This document shows positions 15,435 through 24,532 of a DNA stretch of 64,000 bases, piece by piece. The position numbers and the translations under genes were made by a program. Positions within the stretch are counted from its first letter, which is position 1. The number at the start of each line of letters is the position of its first letter. The notes under the pieces were generated by a model. It did not search any database. It was not told the DNA's origin and saw only the letters and a list, made by a program, of their open reading frames with translations. Where the stretch lies: positions 1,054,001 to 1,118,000 of the forward strand of contig NZ_JAPEOB010000002.1 of the NCBI RefSeq assembly GCF_026341775.1, in the 5' to 3' direction. This stretch comes from Streptomyces sp. NBC_00654. Lineage in GTDB: Bacteria > Actinomycetota > Actinomycetes > Streptomycetales > Streptomycetaceae.

Positions 15435-15490
15435 GGGCCGGTCCCTTTTGTAGGCAGCTCACAGACCCTAGCCGGGGGCGCAGCGGGTCA

Positions 15491-15512
15491 GGGTGTGGCA
15501 ATACACACACCC
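15491..15512. promoter_or_regulatory. Inverted repeat between bioF and bioB
   Basis: GGGTGTG (15491-15497) and CACACCC (15506-15512) are perfect arms around GCAATACA. It lies in the divergent bioF/bioB control region, 57 bases from bioF and 66 from bioB. It is not a BirA-type box; a TetR-like biotin regulator or a hairpin are possibilities. Confidence 0.45.
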
Positions 15513-15577
15513 TCGCCCTCCTCTCCTGTCTGGTTCCTCCTTGGCTGATGACCGTGCCGTAGGCCAGGATCATCGCC

Positions 15578-16756
15578 ATGGACCTGCTGCTGAACACGCT
15601 GGTGGACAAGGGGCTGCGGCGCGAACTGCCGACCCGCGAAGAAGCGCTCGCCGTGCTGGCGACCTCCGACGACGAGCTGCTCGACGTGGTGGCCGCGGCC
15701 GGAAAGGTGCGCCGTCAGTGGTTCGGGCGGCGCGTGAAGCTCAACTATCTGGTCAACCTGAAATCCGGTCTCTGCCCCGAGGACTGCTCCTACTGCTCCC
15801 AGCGGCTGGGATCGAAGGCCGAGATCCTCAAGTACACCTGGCTCAAGCCGGACGAGGCCTCGAAGGCCGCGGCGGCCGGGGTGGCGGGCGGGGCGAAGCG
15901 GGTCTGTCTGGTGGCGAGCGGACGCGGGCCGACGGACCGTGATGTCGACCGGGTGTCGCAGACCATCGAAGCGATCAAGGAGCAGAACGAGGGCGTCGAG
16001 GTCTGCGCCTGTCTCGGCCTCCTCTCCGACGGGCAGGCCGGTCGGCTGCGGTCGGCGGGCGCCGACGCGTACAACCACAACCTCAATACGTCCGAGGGGA
16101 CGTACGGCGGCATCACCACCACACACACGTACGCGGACCGGGTGGAGACCGTCCAGCAGGCGCAGGCTGCGGGGCTCTCCGCCTGTTCCGGGCTGATCGC
16201 CGGCATGGGCGAGAGCGACACCGACCTGGCCGACGTCGTGTTCGCGCTGCGCGAGCTGGACCCGGACTCGGTACCGGTGAACTTCCTGATCCCGTTCGAG
16301 GGAACCCCGCTCGCCAAGGAGTGGAACCTCACCCCGCAGCGCTGTCTGCGGATTCTGGCCATGGTCCGCTTCGTCTGCCCCGATGTCGAGGTCCGGCTCG
16401 CCGGTGGCCGGGAGGTGCATCTGCGCTCGATGCAGCCGCTCGCGCTCCACCTGGTGAACTCGATCTTCCTGGGTGACTATCTGACCAGCGAAGGCCAGGC
16501 GGGGCAGGCGGATCTGGACATGATCGCCGATGCCGGTTTCGAGGTGGAGGGTGCGGGAACGACGACGCTGCCTCAGCACCGGGCGACGGCGGGAGGCGGC
16601 TGCGGCTCGCACGACGGCGGCTGCGCGCCCTGCGGTGACGGTGACACGGCGGCGTCCACCGGGGAGTCCTCGCCCACCGAGGTCCCGGCCGCGCGTACGG
16701 ATCTGGTGGCGGTCCGCCGCCGGGGCGCCGGGACGGATCTCGCGCCCAATGCCTGA
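15578..16756 (+). CDS. bioB: Biotin synthase
   Basis: 392 residues. A radical SAM enzyme that inserts sulfur into dethiobiotin. The SAM-cluster cysteines are C66, C70 and C73 ([10 protein letters not shown]); [15 protein letters not shown] near 165-180 and the later [15 protein letters not shown] are standard BioB blocks. The C-terminus is about 60 residues longer than in enterobacteria and holds a Gly/Cys-rich segment ([15 protein letters not shown]). The start ATG has only a weak ribosome binding site. First gene of bioB-bioA-bioD. Confidence 0.96.
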   Translation: MDLLLNTLVDKGLRRELPTREEALAVLATSDDELLDVVAAAGKVRRQWFGRRVKLNYLVNLKSGLCPEDCSYCSQRLGSKAEILKYTWLKPDEASKAAAAGVAGGAKRVCLVASGRGPTDRDVDRVSQTIEAIKEQNEGVEVCACLGLLSDGQAGRLRSAGADAYNHNLNTSEGTYGGITTTHTYADRVETVQQAQAAGLSACSGLIAGMGESDTDLADVVFALRELDPDSVPVNFLIPFEGTPLAKEWNLTPQRCLRILAMVRFVCPDVEVRLAGGREVHLRSMQPLALHLVNSIFLGDYLTSEGQAGQADLDMIADAGFEVEGAGTTTLPQHRATAGGGCGSHDGGCAPCGDGDTAASTGESSPTEVPAARTDLVAVRRRGAGTDLAPNA

Positions 16757-18101
16757 GACGTACTCCCCGGAACGGCCGTCGAACGGCCCGGCCCCGCACA
16801 CTGTGGCGCTCGCCCCTGCCGAGCTGCGCGCCCTGGACCGGGCCCATGTCTGGCATCCGTACGGTCCGATGCCGGGCCGGCAGGAACCCCTGGTCGTGGA
16901 GTCCGCGTCCGGCGTACGGCTGCGGCTGGCCGAACCCGTCTGCGAACGGACCGAGTTGGTGGACGGCATGTCGTCCTGGTGGTCGGCGGTGCACGGCTAC
17001 AACCACCCGGTGCTCAACGAGGCGGCCCGCGGCCAGCTGGACCGGATGAGCCATGTGATGTTCGGCGGGCTCACCCATGAGCCGGCCGTGCGGCTGGCCG
17101 CCCGGCTGGTGGAGATCACCCCGGAGCCGCTGCGGCATGTCTTTCTCGCCGACTCCGGGTCCGTCTCGGTCGAAGTCGCGGTGAAGATGTGCTTCCAGTA
17201 CTGGCGTTCGCTCGGCAGGCCGGCCAAGCGACGGCTGCTGACCTGGCGCGGCGGCTATCACGGAGACACCTGGCAGCCGATGTCCGTGTGCGATCCCGAG
17301 GGCGGGATGCACGACCTGTGGTCGGGGGCTCTTCCCCGGCAGGTCTTCGCCGACGCGCCGCCGGACGGTTTCGACGCGGAGCCGGACCCCGGATACGTCC
17401 AGCGTCTGCGGGATCTGGTCGCGCGGCACGCCGACGAGCTCGCCGCGGTGATCGTGGAGCCGGTGGTACAGGGGGCGGGCGGGATGCGGTTCCACTCGCC
17501 CGCGTATCTGCGGGTCCTGCGTGAGGCGTGCGACGCGAACGACGTACTGCTCGTGTTCGACGAGATCGCGACCGGCTTCGGCCGCACGGGAAAGCTGTTC
17601 GCCGCGGAACATGCCGGGGTCTCCCCCGATGTCATGTGTGTCGGCAAGGCGCTGACCGGCGGCTATCTGACGATGGCGGCGACGCTGTGCAGCTCGCGGG
17701 TGGCGGAGGGCATCTCCAGGGGTGACGTTCCGGTGCTGGCGCATGGCCCGACGTTCATGGGCAACCCGCTGGCCGCCGCGGTGGCGAACGCCTCCGTCGA
17801 TCTGCTGCTCGGCCAGGACTGGGAGCGGGAGGTCAAGCGGATCGGCACCGGACTGGAGGCCGGTCTGGCCGCTGCGGCCCGGCTTCCCGGGGTCGTGGAT
17901 GTGCGGGTGCTGGGCGCCATCGGTGTCGTGCAGCTCGATCACGAGGTGGACATGGAGGCCGCCACCCGGGCAGCCGTGCGCGAGGGCGTGTGGCTGCGGC
18001 CGTTCCGCGACCTCGTGTACACGATGCCGCCCTATGTGACCGGTGATGACGACGTGGCACTGATCTGCCGGGCCGTGTGCGCGGCGGCTCGGGAGGGCTG
18101 A
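16749..18101 (+). CDS. bioA: Adenosylmethionine-8-amino-7-oxononanoate aminotransferase
   Basis: 450 residues, class III aminotransferase (PLP) making diaminopelargonic acid from KAPA with SAM as amino donor. Blocks seen: HVWHPYGPM near 35, [42 protein letters not shown], and [16 protein letters not shown] with the PLP lysine in [12 protein letters not shown]. The ATG overlaps the last codons of bioB by eight bases, giving translational coupling. Confidence 0.95.
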   Translation: MPETYSPERPSNGPAPHTVALAPAELRALDRAHVWHPYGPMPGRQEPLVVESASGVRLRLAEPVCERTELVDGMSSWWSAVHGYNHPVLNEAARGQLDRMSHVMFGGLTHEPAVRLAARLVEITPEPLRHVFLADSGSVSVEVAVKMCFQYWRSLGRPAKRRLLTWRGGYHGDTWQPMSVCDPEGGMHDLWSGALPRQVFADAPPDGFDAEPDPGYVQRLRDLVARHADELAAVIVEPVVQGAGGMRFHSPAYLRVLREACDANDVLLVFDEIATGFGRTGKLFAAEHAGVSPDVMCVGKALTGGYLTMAATLCSSRVAEGISRGDVPVLAHGPTFMGNPLAAAVANASVDLLLGQDWEREVKRIGTGLEAGLAAAARLPGVVDVRVLGAIGVVQLDHEVDMEAATRAAVREGVWLRPFRDLVYTMPPYVTGDDDVALICRAVCAAAREG

Positions 18102-18102
18102 C

Positions 18103-18801
18103 ATGACGATTCTGGTGGTGTCCGGTACGGGCACCGAGATCGGGAAGACGGTGGTGACCGCCGCCGTGGCCGCGGCCGCCCGGGGCCGCCGGGTCGCGGT
18201 GCTCAAGCCCGCCCAGACGGGCCTCGCCCCGGGGGAGCCGGGGGACGCCGCCGAGGTGGTGCGCCTTGCCGGCGGTCATGTGACGCCGGTCGAACTGGCC
18301 AGGTTCCCCGAGCCGCTGGCCCCGGCGACCGCAGCCCGGCGGGCGGGTCTCGCGCCAGTGCGGCCCTTCGAGGTCGCCGAGGCGGCCGGGAAGCTGGCCA
18401 CCGAGCACGATCTGGTGCTGGTGGAGGGGGCGGGCGGACTGCTCGTACGGTTCGACGACGAGGGCAGCACGCTCGCGGACGCGGCGCGGCTGCTGGCGGC
18501 GCCGGTCCTGGTCGTGGTGCCCGCGGGTCTGGGCACGCTCAACGCCACGGCGCTGACGGCGGAGGCGCTGCGGGCCCGGGGCCTGGAATGCCTCGGTGTG
18601 GTGGTGGGCAGCATGCCGGACGAACCGGATCTGGCCGCGTCGTGCAATGTGGACGATCTGCCGGTGGCGGCCGGAGCTCCGCTGCTGGGTGCCGTCCCGG
18701 CCGGGGCGGGGTCGCTGGCACCCGTCGATTTCCGTGCGCGGGCGGCCCATTGGCTGGCTCCGGAACTCGGCGGGGTCCGGTCCCCGACGATGAAGGGCTG
18801 A
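18103..18801 (+). CDS. bioD: Dethiobiotin synthetase
   Basis: 232 residues. ATP-dependent carboxylase closing the ureido ring. P-loop [11 protein letters not shown] near 7-17, KPAQTGL at 41-47, and [11 protein letters not shown] around 107-117 are the BioD signatures. Two bases after the bioA stop. Last gene of the biotin operon. Confidence 0.95.
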   Translation: MTILVVSGTGTEIGKTVVTAAVAAAARGRRVAVLKPAQTGLAPGEPGDAAEVVRLAGGHVTPVELARFPEPLAPATAARRAGLAPVRPFEVAEAAGKLATEHDLVLVEGAGGLLVRFDDEGSTLADAARLLAAPVLVVVPAGLGTLNATALTAEALRARGLECLGVVVGSMPDEPDLAASCNVDDLPVAAGAPLLGAVPAGAGSLAPVDFRARAAHWLAPELGGVRSPTMKG

Positions 18802-18861
18802 GTACGCCGATACGGGGGAGAATCGAGGGCAGCCACTGCTTTCCCGTCACGGAGGCCCGTC

Positions 18862-19539
18862 ATGCATCTGCGCAGCAGGAAGATCCACCGGGACGCTGTG
18901 CATCACCCGGTGTTCGCCCGGTTCTACGCGCGGATGAGCGTGGATGCCGACCGGCGGGGCGGTATCGCCGCGTATCGCCGGGAACTGCTGGCCGGGGTCT
19001 CCGGCCGGGTGATCGAGATCGGGGCCGGAAACGGACTGAACTTCGCGCACTATCCGGGCGCCGTCTCCGAAGTGGTGGCCATCGAACCGGAACGCACGCT
19101 CCGGCAGCTGGCGGTCCGTGCCGCGATGCGGTCCGAGGTGCCGGTGGACGTGGTGCCCGGTGCCGCGGAGGCGCTGCCGGTCAAGAGCGAGGCGTTCGAC
19201 GTCGCCGTGGCCTCATTGGTCCTGTGCACGGTGCGGGACCTGCCCCGGGCCCTCGCCGAGATCAAGCGGGTCCTGCGGCCCGGTGGTGAACTGCGGTTCT
19301 TCGAGCACGGGCTGGCACCGGGCCGGGCGCTGGCCGCGGCACAGCGGGCCGTGGACAGGACCGTCTGGCCCCTGCTCTTCGGCGGCTGCCACACCGCTCG
19401 CGACACCCTGGCCGCGATCGAGGCGGCCGGCTTCGAGTTGAGCACGTACCGCAGGCTGCGGATTCCGGAGAAGGGCGTGCAGCTGCCGCCCTCCCCCTGT
19501 GTCCTCGGGGTGGCCCGCCGCCCCTTCGCGGTCGACTGA
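18862..19539 (+). CDS. Class I SAM-dependent methyltransferase
   Basis: 225 residues. Rossmann SAM-binding motifs: VIEIGAGNGLNFAHYPG (about 54-70) and IEPERTLRQLA, then motif IV FDVAVASLVLCTV and KRVLRPGGELRFFEHG. The HPVFARFYARMS start and FEHGL ending block resemble the UbiE/phospholipid-type methyltransferases; the substrate cannot be inferred. 60 bases after bioD with its own GGAGG, so it may be a separate unit. Confidence 0.85.
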   Translation: MHLRSRKIHRDAVHHPVFARFYARMSVDADRRGGIAAYRRELLAGVSGRVIEIGAGNGLNFAHYPGAVSEVVAIEPERTLRQLAVRAAMRSEVPVDVVPGAAEALPVKSEAFDVAVASLVLCTVRDLPRALAEIKRVLRPGGELRFFEHGLAPGRALAAAQRAVDRTVWPLLFGGCHTARDTLAAIEAAGFELSTYRRLRIPEKGVQLPPSPCVLGVARRPFAVD

Positions 19540-19575
19540 CCTGTCGGGGACGGGTGGTCGGCGGTCGGCGGCACG

Positions 19576-19597
19576 GGTCCACGCGAGCCGGTGGACC
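19576..19597. terminator. Hairpin between convergent genes
   Basis: GGTCCAC and GTGGACC form a 7-bp perfect stem with 8-base loop between the methyltransferase stop (19539) and the toxin stop (19602); it probably ends transcription from the methyltransferase side, or both. Confidence 0.4.
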
Positions 19598-19601
19598 GGG
19601 T

Positions 19602-19973
19602 TCACACGCTCCACTGCCGGAGTTCGTCCGCGATGGCCCGGACGTCCGCCTTGCCCTCCTTGACCAGTCGGGCCAGATCACGCACCTGCTCGGGCGAGGT
19701 GATGACCTTGAGCCCGGAGGCGACGAGATATCCGTACGCGACAGCGGAGGCGAACATCGCGTTGGAGCGTTCGAGCGCGGGAACGTGGAGCAGCAGTTGC
19801 AGCAGGGCAGCGGCGCGGGAGTGCGGATCGCTGTAGACGGGGCTGCCGAAGATCTCCGCCTCGTGGCGGCTGACCGCGGCGACGAGCGCGCCCCAGTCGA
19901 CGACCTGCGGATCGCCGGGCGTCTTGTGCTCGGCGACCATGAGCAGCCAGGAGAGGTCGATCCGTAGGTTCAA
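19602..19973 (-). CDS. Doc/Fic-related toxin-like protein with degenerate Fic motif
   Basis: 123 residues. The helical layout and the block LLHVPALERSNAMFASAVAYGYLVAS resemble the Fic/Doc core, and streptomycete relatives are usually labelled Fic-family toxin components. The canonical HxFx(D/E)(A/G)NKR is not intact: His63 is present, followed by VPALERSN with Asn71 but no NKR pair. Doc kinases phosphorylate EF-Tu; activity here is therefore uncertain. The ATG overlaps the antitoxin stop by four bases, as expected of a TA operon. Confidence 0.7.
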   Translation of the reverse strand: MNLRIDLSWLLMVAEHKTPGDPQVVDWGALVAAVSRHEAEIFGSPVYSDPHSRAAALLQLLLHVPALERSNAMFASAVAYGYLVASGLKVITSPEQVRDLARLVKEGKADVRAIADELRQWSV

Positions 19974-20206
19974 CGGGTACCTTCGCGCTCCGGGCCGAAC
20001 TCCTCGGCGAACACCGACTCGTACTGCTTCATGAAGTCCGCCGCCGCCTCGACGAAGGTGTGTCCCACTTCGCCCGCGTCCTGTTTGACGAGCTCCTCTA
20101 TATAGCGGTTCACGCTCATCCCCCTCTGCAGCGCGCGCTGACGCGCGGCCTCGGCGGTGGCCTCGTCCACTCGAACGTTCAGCTGAGTCTTGGGCACAGC
20201 CATCAC
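19970..20206 (-). CDS. Ribbon-helix-helix antitoxin
   Basis: 78 residues from the GTG at 20206, preferred over the next ATG (20203) because GGAGG ends nine bases upstream. KTQLNVRVDEATAEAARQRA forms the ribbon and first helix, GMSVNRYIEELVKQD the second; the remaining 30 residues (FVEAAADFMKQYESVFAEEF) would wrap the toxin. First gene of the TA operon, probably autoregulating through the repeats at 20206-20226. Confidence 0.8.
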   Translation of the reverse strand: MMAVPKTQLNVRVDEATAEAARQRALQRGMSVNRYIEELVKQDAGEVGHTFVEAAADFMKQYESVFAEEFGPEREGTR

Positions 20207-20226
20207 GCTAGCGCGCCTCCGCTAGC
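20206..20226. promoter_or_regulatory. Repeated palindrome at the antitoxin start
   Basis: CGCTAGC occurs twice, at 20206-20212 and 20220-20226, each containing the self-complementary GCTAGC, spaced 14 bases centre to centre and flanking the ribosome binding site GGAGG. Paired short palindromes at such spacing are the classic binding layout of RHH antitoxins. Confidence 0.55.
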
Positions 20227-20362
20227 ACCGGCAAGAGGAGCCCGGGGGCGCGTGGGGTGGGTGGCATGGCCATCGACCGGGCTGCCACAGGGCTCCGCCG
20301 CGCGGCAGCCCGGATGGCGAAACGGGGTCGACGCTCCGGTCGCCCGGTGGTGGGATTGCCGC

Positions 20363-20788
20363 ATGAACGATCTTTCGATACGTGCCGCGACCGCCGCGGA
20401 CCTGGACGAGGTCCTCGCGTTCTGGAAGGTGGCCGCGGAGGGCACGAGCATCAGTGACGACCGGGACGGCATCGCGCGCCTGGTGGAACGCGATGCCGAG
20501 TCCCTGATCCTCGCCGAGCGGGACGGCACGCTCGCCGGGACCGTGATCGCCGGCTTCGACGGCTGGCGGTGCCATCTCTACCGGCTCGCCGTCCACCCGG
20601 ACCAGCGCCGCCGGGGTGTGGGCGGAGCGCTGCTCGCGGCGGCGGAGGAGCGGTTCGTCCGGCTGGGAGGGCGCAGGGGCGACGCCATGGTGCTCGACCG
20701 CAACGAACTGGCGCAGCATGCCTGGCGGGCCGCGGGGTACGCGCCGGAACCGCAGTGGAGCCGCTGGGTGCACCACCTGACCGACTGA
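20363..20788 (+). CDS. GNAT-family acetyltransferase
   Basis: 141 residues. SIRAATAADLDEVLAFW opens the fold; the acetyl-CoA pyrophosphate loop is VHPDQRRRGVGGALL (about 75-89), followed by helix AAEERFVRLGGRR and AQHAWRAAGYAPEP, the last typical of GNATs. Substrate unknown. The TA promoter region lies 157 bases upstream on the other strand. Confidence 0.9.
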   Translation: MNDLSIRAATAADLDEVLAFWKVAAEGTSISDDRDGIARLVERDAESLILAERDGTLAGTVIAGFDGWRCHLYRLAVHPDQRRRGVGGALLAAAEERFVRLGGRRGDAMVLDRNELAQHAWRAAGYAPEPQWSRWVHHLTD

Positions 20789-20979
20789 CCCCGTACCTCG
20801 CAGACCTTGCGCTCCTCCCCGCACGCCATTTTGCTGGTCCTTTACTATGGGATCTCATCCGACCACCCCCTTGACGAAAGGTGTGAGCGTCCGCCCATGG
20901 GCGAGCCTCCCAGTAGCCGACATCGCCGACATCGCGCGATCCTCCTGCCCCTGCCCGATCATGGGACGGAGGTGAACCG

Positions 20980-22317
20980 ATGACCGAAGTGCTGCTGCTG
21001 CTCGTCGCGGTCCTGCTCTCCCTGGCTTGTGGCGCCTTCGTCGCGGCGGAGTTCTCACTGACCACGGTGGAGCGCGGCGAGCTCGAACGGGCCGTGGAGC
21101 GGGGTGAGCGGGGCGCCGCCAGTGCCCTGAAGGCTGTCCGCAGCCTCACCTTCCAGCTCTCCGGCGCCCAGCTCGGCATCACCGTCACCAACCTGGTGGT
21201 CGGCATGCTCTCCGAACCGTCGATCTCCAAACTCATTCGCGGACCGCTCGAGGCGATCGGCCTCTCCCCCAGCGTGTCGTCCTCGGTCGCCCTCGTGATC
21301 GGTACCGCCCTGTCCACCGTGGTCCTGATGGTCGTCGGCGAACTCGTCCCGAAGAACTGGGCGATCTCCTCCCCACTCACCGTGGCCAAGGCCGTCGCCA
21401 CGCCGCAGCGGGCGTTCACCGCGGTGTTCCGGCCCTTCATCAGCCATCTGAACAACACGGCCAACCGGATGGTGCGCCGCTTCGGCCTCGAACCGGCCGA
21501 GGAGCTGGCCTCCGCCCGCAGCCCCCAGGAACTGGTGGCCCTGGCCCGTCACTCCGCCAAGGAGGGCGCGCTGGAGGCGGACACCGCCGAACTCTTCGTC
21601 CGCACCCTCAACCTGGCGGAGCTGACCGCGGAGAACGTGATGACCCCGCGCGTCCAGGTCACCGCCCTGGATCTGCAGGCGACGGCCGAGGATGTCGCCA
21701 ATGCCACCCGGGCGACCGGACTGTCCCGCTTCCCCGTCTACCGGGGCAGCCTCGATACGGTCGTCGGCGTCGCGCACATCAAGGACGTGCTGGCGATACC
21801 GGCCGAGCAGAGGCCCCGCAAACGCGTCTCGGAAATGCTGCGCGAACCGCTCCTCGTGCCCGAGACCCTCACCGTGGACCGCCTGCTGGACCGGCTGTCC
21901 GGCAAGATCGCCATGGCCGTCGTGATCGACGAGTACGGCGGCACGGCCGGTGTGGTGACCCTGGAGGACATCGTCGAGGAGGTCGTCGGCGAGGTGCGCG
22001 ACGAGCACGACCCGCACGAGACCCCCGACCTCGCCCCAGCCGGTGAGGACGCCGACGGACGCACCCTGTGGTCGGCCGACGGCGCGGCCCGCACCGACCA
22101 GCTCAGGACCATCGGGCTACGGGTGCCGGACGGACCGTACGAGACGCTGGCCGGGCTGATCGCCAATGAGGTCGGCCGCATCCCGGCGGTGGGTGACACC
22201 GTCGAGCTGGCCGACTGGCGGATCGATGTGGTGGACGCCTCCGGGCGCAGGGCCGCACGCGCCCTGCTGCACGCCCCGCTGCCCGCTTCCGGGGAAGAGA
22301 CGGAGGACGCACGATGA
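20980..22317 (+). CDS. CNNM/CorC-type membrane protein (DUF21, CBS pair, CorC domain)
   Basis: 445 residues. N-terminal DUF21 with hydrophobic helices (first: VLLLLVAVLLSLACGAFVAA; others around 100-125 ending VGELVPKNWA), then two CBS domains (NVMTPRVQVTAL; IAMAVVIDEYGGTAGVVTLEDI) and a C-terminal CorC_HlyC domain (LAGLIANEVGRIP...DWRIDV). Homologues transport or sense magnesium or cobalt and bind nucleotides in the CBS pair. The 3' end overlaps the next, related gene by ATGA, a tandem commonly kept in streptomycetes. Confidence 0.92.
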   Translation: MTEVLLLLVAVLLSLACGAFVAAEFSLTTVERGELERAVERGERGAASALKAVRSLTFQLSGAQLGITVTNLVVGMLSEPSISKLIRGPLEAIGLSPSVSSSVALVIGTALSTVVLMVVGELVPKNWAISSPLTVAKAVATPQRAFTAVFRPFISHLNNTANRMVRRFGLEPAEELASARSPQELVALARHSAKEGALEADTAELFVRTLNLAELTAENVMTPRVQVTALDLQATAEDVANATRATGLSRFPVYRGSLDTVVGVAHIKDVLAIPAEQRPRKRVSEMLREPLLVPETLTVDRLLDRLSGKIAMAVVIDEYGGTAGVVTLEDIVEEVVGEVRDEHDPHETPDLAPAGEDADGRTLWSADGAARTDQLRTIGLRVPDGPYETLAGLIANEVGRIPAVGDTVELADWRIDVVDASGRRAARALLHAPLPASGEETEDAR

Positions 22318-23333
22318 TCGCCCTTCAGCTCTTCATCGGCCTGATGACCCTCGTGGTCAACGCCTTCTTCGTCGGCGCGGAGTTCGCGCTGATCTCCGTA
22401 CGCCGCAGCCAGATCGAGCCGGAGGCCGAGGCCGGGAACCGGCGGGCCCGCAGCGTCATCTGGGGCCTGGAGCACGTGTCCGCGCTGCTCGCCGCCGCCC
22501 AGCTCGGCATCACCCTCTGCACACTGGTGCTGGGTATCGTCGCCGAGCCCGCCATCGCGCACCTGCTGGAGCCCGTATTCGACTCGGTGGGCGTACCGCA
22601 CGGACTGGTCCATCCGATCTCGTTCGTGATCGCCCTGTCCGTGGCCACGTATCTGCACATGCTGCTGGGCGAGATGGTGCCGAAGAACATCGCGCTGGCC
22701 GAACCGGCCCGCAGCGCGCTGCTCCTCGGACCGCCCCTGGTGGCCCTCGCCAGGGCCCTGCGCCCGGTGATCTTCACGATCAACGCCTTCGCCAACGCGC
22801 TGCTCAAGCTCCTGCGCGTGGAGACCAAGGACGAGGTGTCCGCGACGTTCTCGGACGACGAGCTGGCACGGCTGGTGAAGGACGCCGGGGATGCCGGGCT
22901 GGTCGACGACCGGTCGGCGCAGCGGCTGCGGCACGCCCTGGAGCTGGGCCGTCGCCCCGTACAGGACGTGGTCATGCCGGTCGACCGGGTGATGTACGCC
23001 AAGGTCGGCACCACGCCCGAGGAACTGGAACGGCTCTCGTCCGAGTCCGGTTTCTCGCGCTTTCCCGTGATGGACAGCGAGGAACGCATCCTGGGCTATC
23101 TCCATGTGAAGGACGCTCTGGACGCGACACCGCGCGATGTCCCCTTCCCGGTGACCGCGATGCGGCCGATCGCGCGGGTGCGCGCGTCGACCCCGCTCGA
23201 TGACGTGCTGACGGCGCTCAGGCGCAGCCGTACACATCTGGCGGCCGTGCTCGACGAGGACGACCGGCTGGCCGGCATGGTCACGATGGAGGACGTCCTG
23301 CGCGAACTCGTGGGCAGACCGCAGGGGCGCTGA
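22314..23333 (+). CDS. CNNM-type membrane protein (DUF21 and CBS pair)
   Basis: 339 residues. Same plan as its upstream neighbour: DUF21 helices (LFIGLMTLVVNAFFVGAEFA; LGEMVPKNIALAEP), CBS domains (DVVMPVDRVMYAKV; LAAVLDEDDRLAGMVTMEDV), but no CorC_HlyC domain at the end. Likely a hetero-oligomeric partner of the longer protein. Overlapping start, then a strong terminator at 23367-23402. Confidence 0.92.
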   Translation: MIALQLFIGLMTLVVNAFFVGAEFALISVRRSQIEPEAEAGNRRARSVIWGLEHVSALLAAAQLGITLCTLVLGIVAEPAIAHLLEPVFDSVGVPHGLVHPISFVIALSVATYLHMLLGEMVPKNIALAEPARSALLLGPPLVALARALRPVIFTINAFANALLKLLRVETKDEVSATFSDDELARLVKDAGDAGLVDDRSAQRLRHALELGRRPVQDVVMPVDRVMYAKVGTTPEELERLSSESGFSRFPVMDSEERILGYLHVKDALDATPRDVPFPVTAMRPIARVRASTPLDDVLTALRRSRTHLAAVLDEDDRLAGMVTMEDVLRELVGRPQGR

Positions 23334-23366
23334 GTTCCTGCGCCCCCGGGACCCGTGAGTCGGGCA

Positions 23367-23402
23367 GGGGCGGGGGACGGTTGCAGAGCCGTCCCCCGCC
23401 CC
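23367..23402 (+). terminator. Strong rho-independent-type terminator
   Basis: GGGGCGGGGGACGG and CCGTCCCCCGCCCC form a perfect 14-bp stem with an 8-base loop (TTGCAGAG), followed by CTTTGG. It ends the two-gene CNNM operon 33 bases after the stop. Confidence 0.85.
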
Positions 23403-23460
23403 CTTTGGCTGTGCGCGACCCCGGAACCCGGCACGGCCGTCACGGTACGATCGCAGGGCC

Positions 23461-24306
23461 ATGGAATTGAATGCCACCTACACCAGTCTTGTCGCGGTCG
23501 GCGACTCGTTCACCGAGGGCATGTCGGACTTGCTGGCCGACGGCACGTACCGCGGCTGGGCCGATGTCCTCGCCTCCCGGCTCGCGGCCCGGTCCCCCGG
23601 ATTCCGGTACGCCAATCTCGCCGTACGCGGAAAGCTGATCGGTCAGATCGTCGACGAGCAGGTGGGCCCCGCGGCCGCCATGGACGCGGATGTGATCACC
23701 CTGGTGGGCGGTCTCAACGACACACTGCGGCCCAAGTGCGACATGGGCATGGTGCGCGGACGGCTCGAAGAAGCGGTGGAGCGGCTGGCCCCGTCCTGCA
23801 AGCACCTGGTCCTCATGCGCAGCCCCGGCCGCGACGGCCCGGTGATGGAGCGCTTCCGTCCTCGCATGGAGGAACTGTTCTCCCTGGTCGGCGACCTGGC
23901 CGACCGGCACGGGGCACTCGTGGTGGATCTCTACGGTGCGCCGTCGCTCGGCGATCCCCGGATGTGGGACGTCGACCGGCTGCACCTCACGGCCGAAGGA
24001 CACCGCAGGGTGGCCGAGGCGGTCTGGCAGACGCTGGGCCTGCCTGCCGAGCACGACTGGCAGTCGCCCGTACCGGCGACGCCGCCGCCCCGCTGGGCGA
24101 CGCGTCGGGCCGACGATCTGCGCTTCGCCCGGCAGCATCTGGCGCCCTGGATCGGGCGGCGGCTCACGGGCCGGTCGTCCGGGGACGGCCGGACGGGAGC
24201 GCAGTTCAGCGCCGAAACGGGCAAGGCCTTCTGGATCACGCCCGAGGACGCCTCGGATCCGGGCCCGGTGACGGGGTGGCGCCGGACGGACGAGTCCGGA
24301 AGCTGA
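23461..24306 (+). CDS. SGNH/GDSL hydrolase
   Basis: 281 residues. Block I VGDSFTEGM with nucleophile Ser (about residue 14), block III VGGLNDTL with the oxyanion Asn, and block V WDVDRLHLT supplying Asp and His complete the SGNH esterase signature. No signal peptide, so cytoplasmic esterase/lipase-like. The last 70 residues (RQHLAPWIGRRLTGRSSGDG and on) extend the core and may be variable. Substrate unknown. Confidence 0.92.
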   Translation: MELNATYTSLVAVGDSFTEGMSDLLADGTYRGWADVLASRLAARSPGFRYANLAVRGKLIGQIVDEQVGPAAAMDADVITLVGGLNDTLRPKCDMGMVRGRLEEAVERLAPSCKHLVLMRSPGRDGPVMERFRPRMEELFSLVGDLADRHGALVVDLYGAPSLGDPRMWDVDRLHLTAEGHRRVAEAVWQTLGLPAEHDWQSPVPATPPPRWATRRADDLRFARQHLAPWIGRRLTGRSSGDGRTGAQFSAETGKAFWITPEDASDPGPVTGWRRTDESGS

Positions 24307-24518
24307 CTCTCCGGGCCCTGCGGGCGGTACTCGGCACCACTCGCCGCTCGCCGCACCGGTAGCCCGCCCACGGCATGCTCCGGCCCCTCCACGCCTTCGC
24401 CGCCTCATCCACACCGCCTCACCCTCGCTGCCGCGGCCACGCTCCTTCGCCCCTGCTTCGTACCTGTTCGTAGCAAGCCACAAACGGGGGCGCGGCGCTG
24501 GCCTGCACAAACCGCCAG

Positions 24519-24524
24519 TAGAAT
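24519..24524 (+). promoter_or_regulatory. -10 box; purB possibly leaderless
   Basis: TAGAAT fits the streptomycete -10 consensus (TAGRRT) exactly and ends eight bases before the purB GTG at 24533, with no ribosome binding site between. Transcription would begin at or next to the start codon. A clear -35 is not visible. Confidence 0.5.
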
Positions 24525-24532
24525 CTGTTTAC

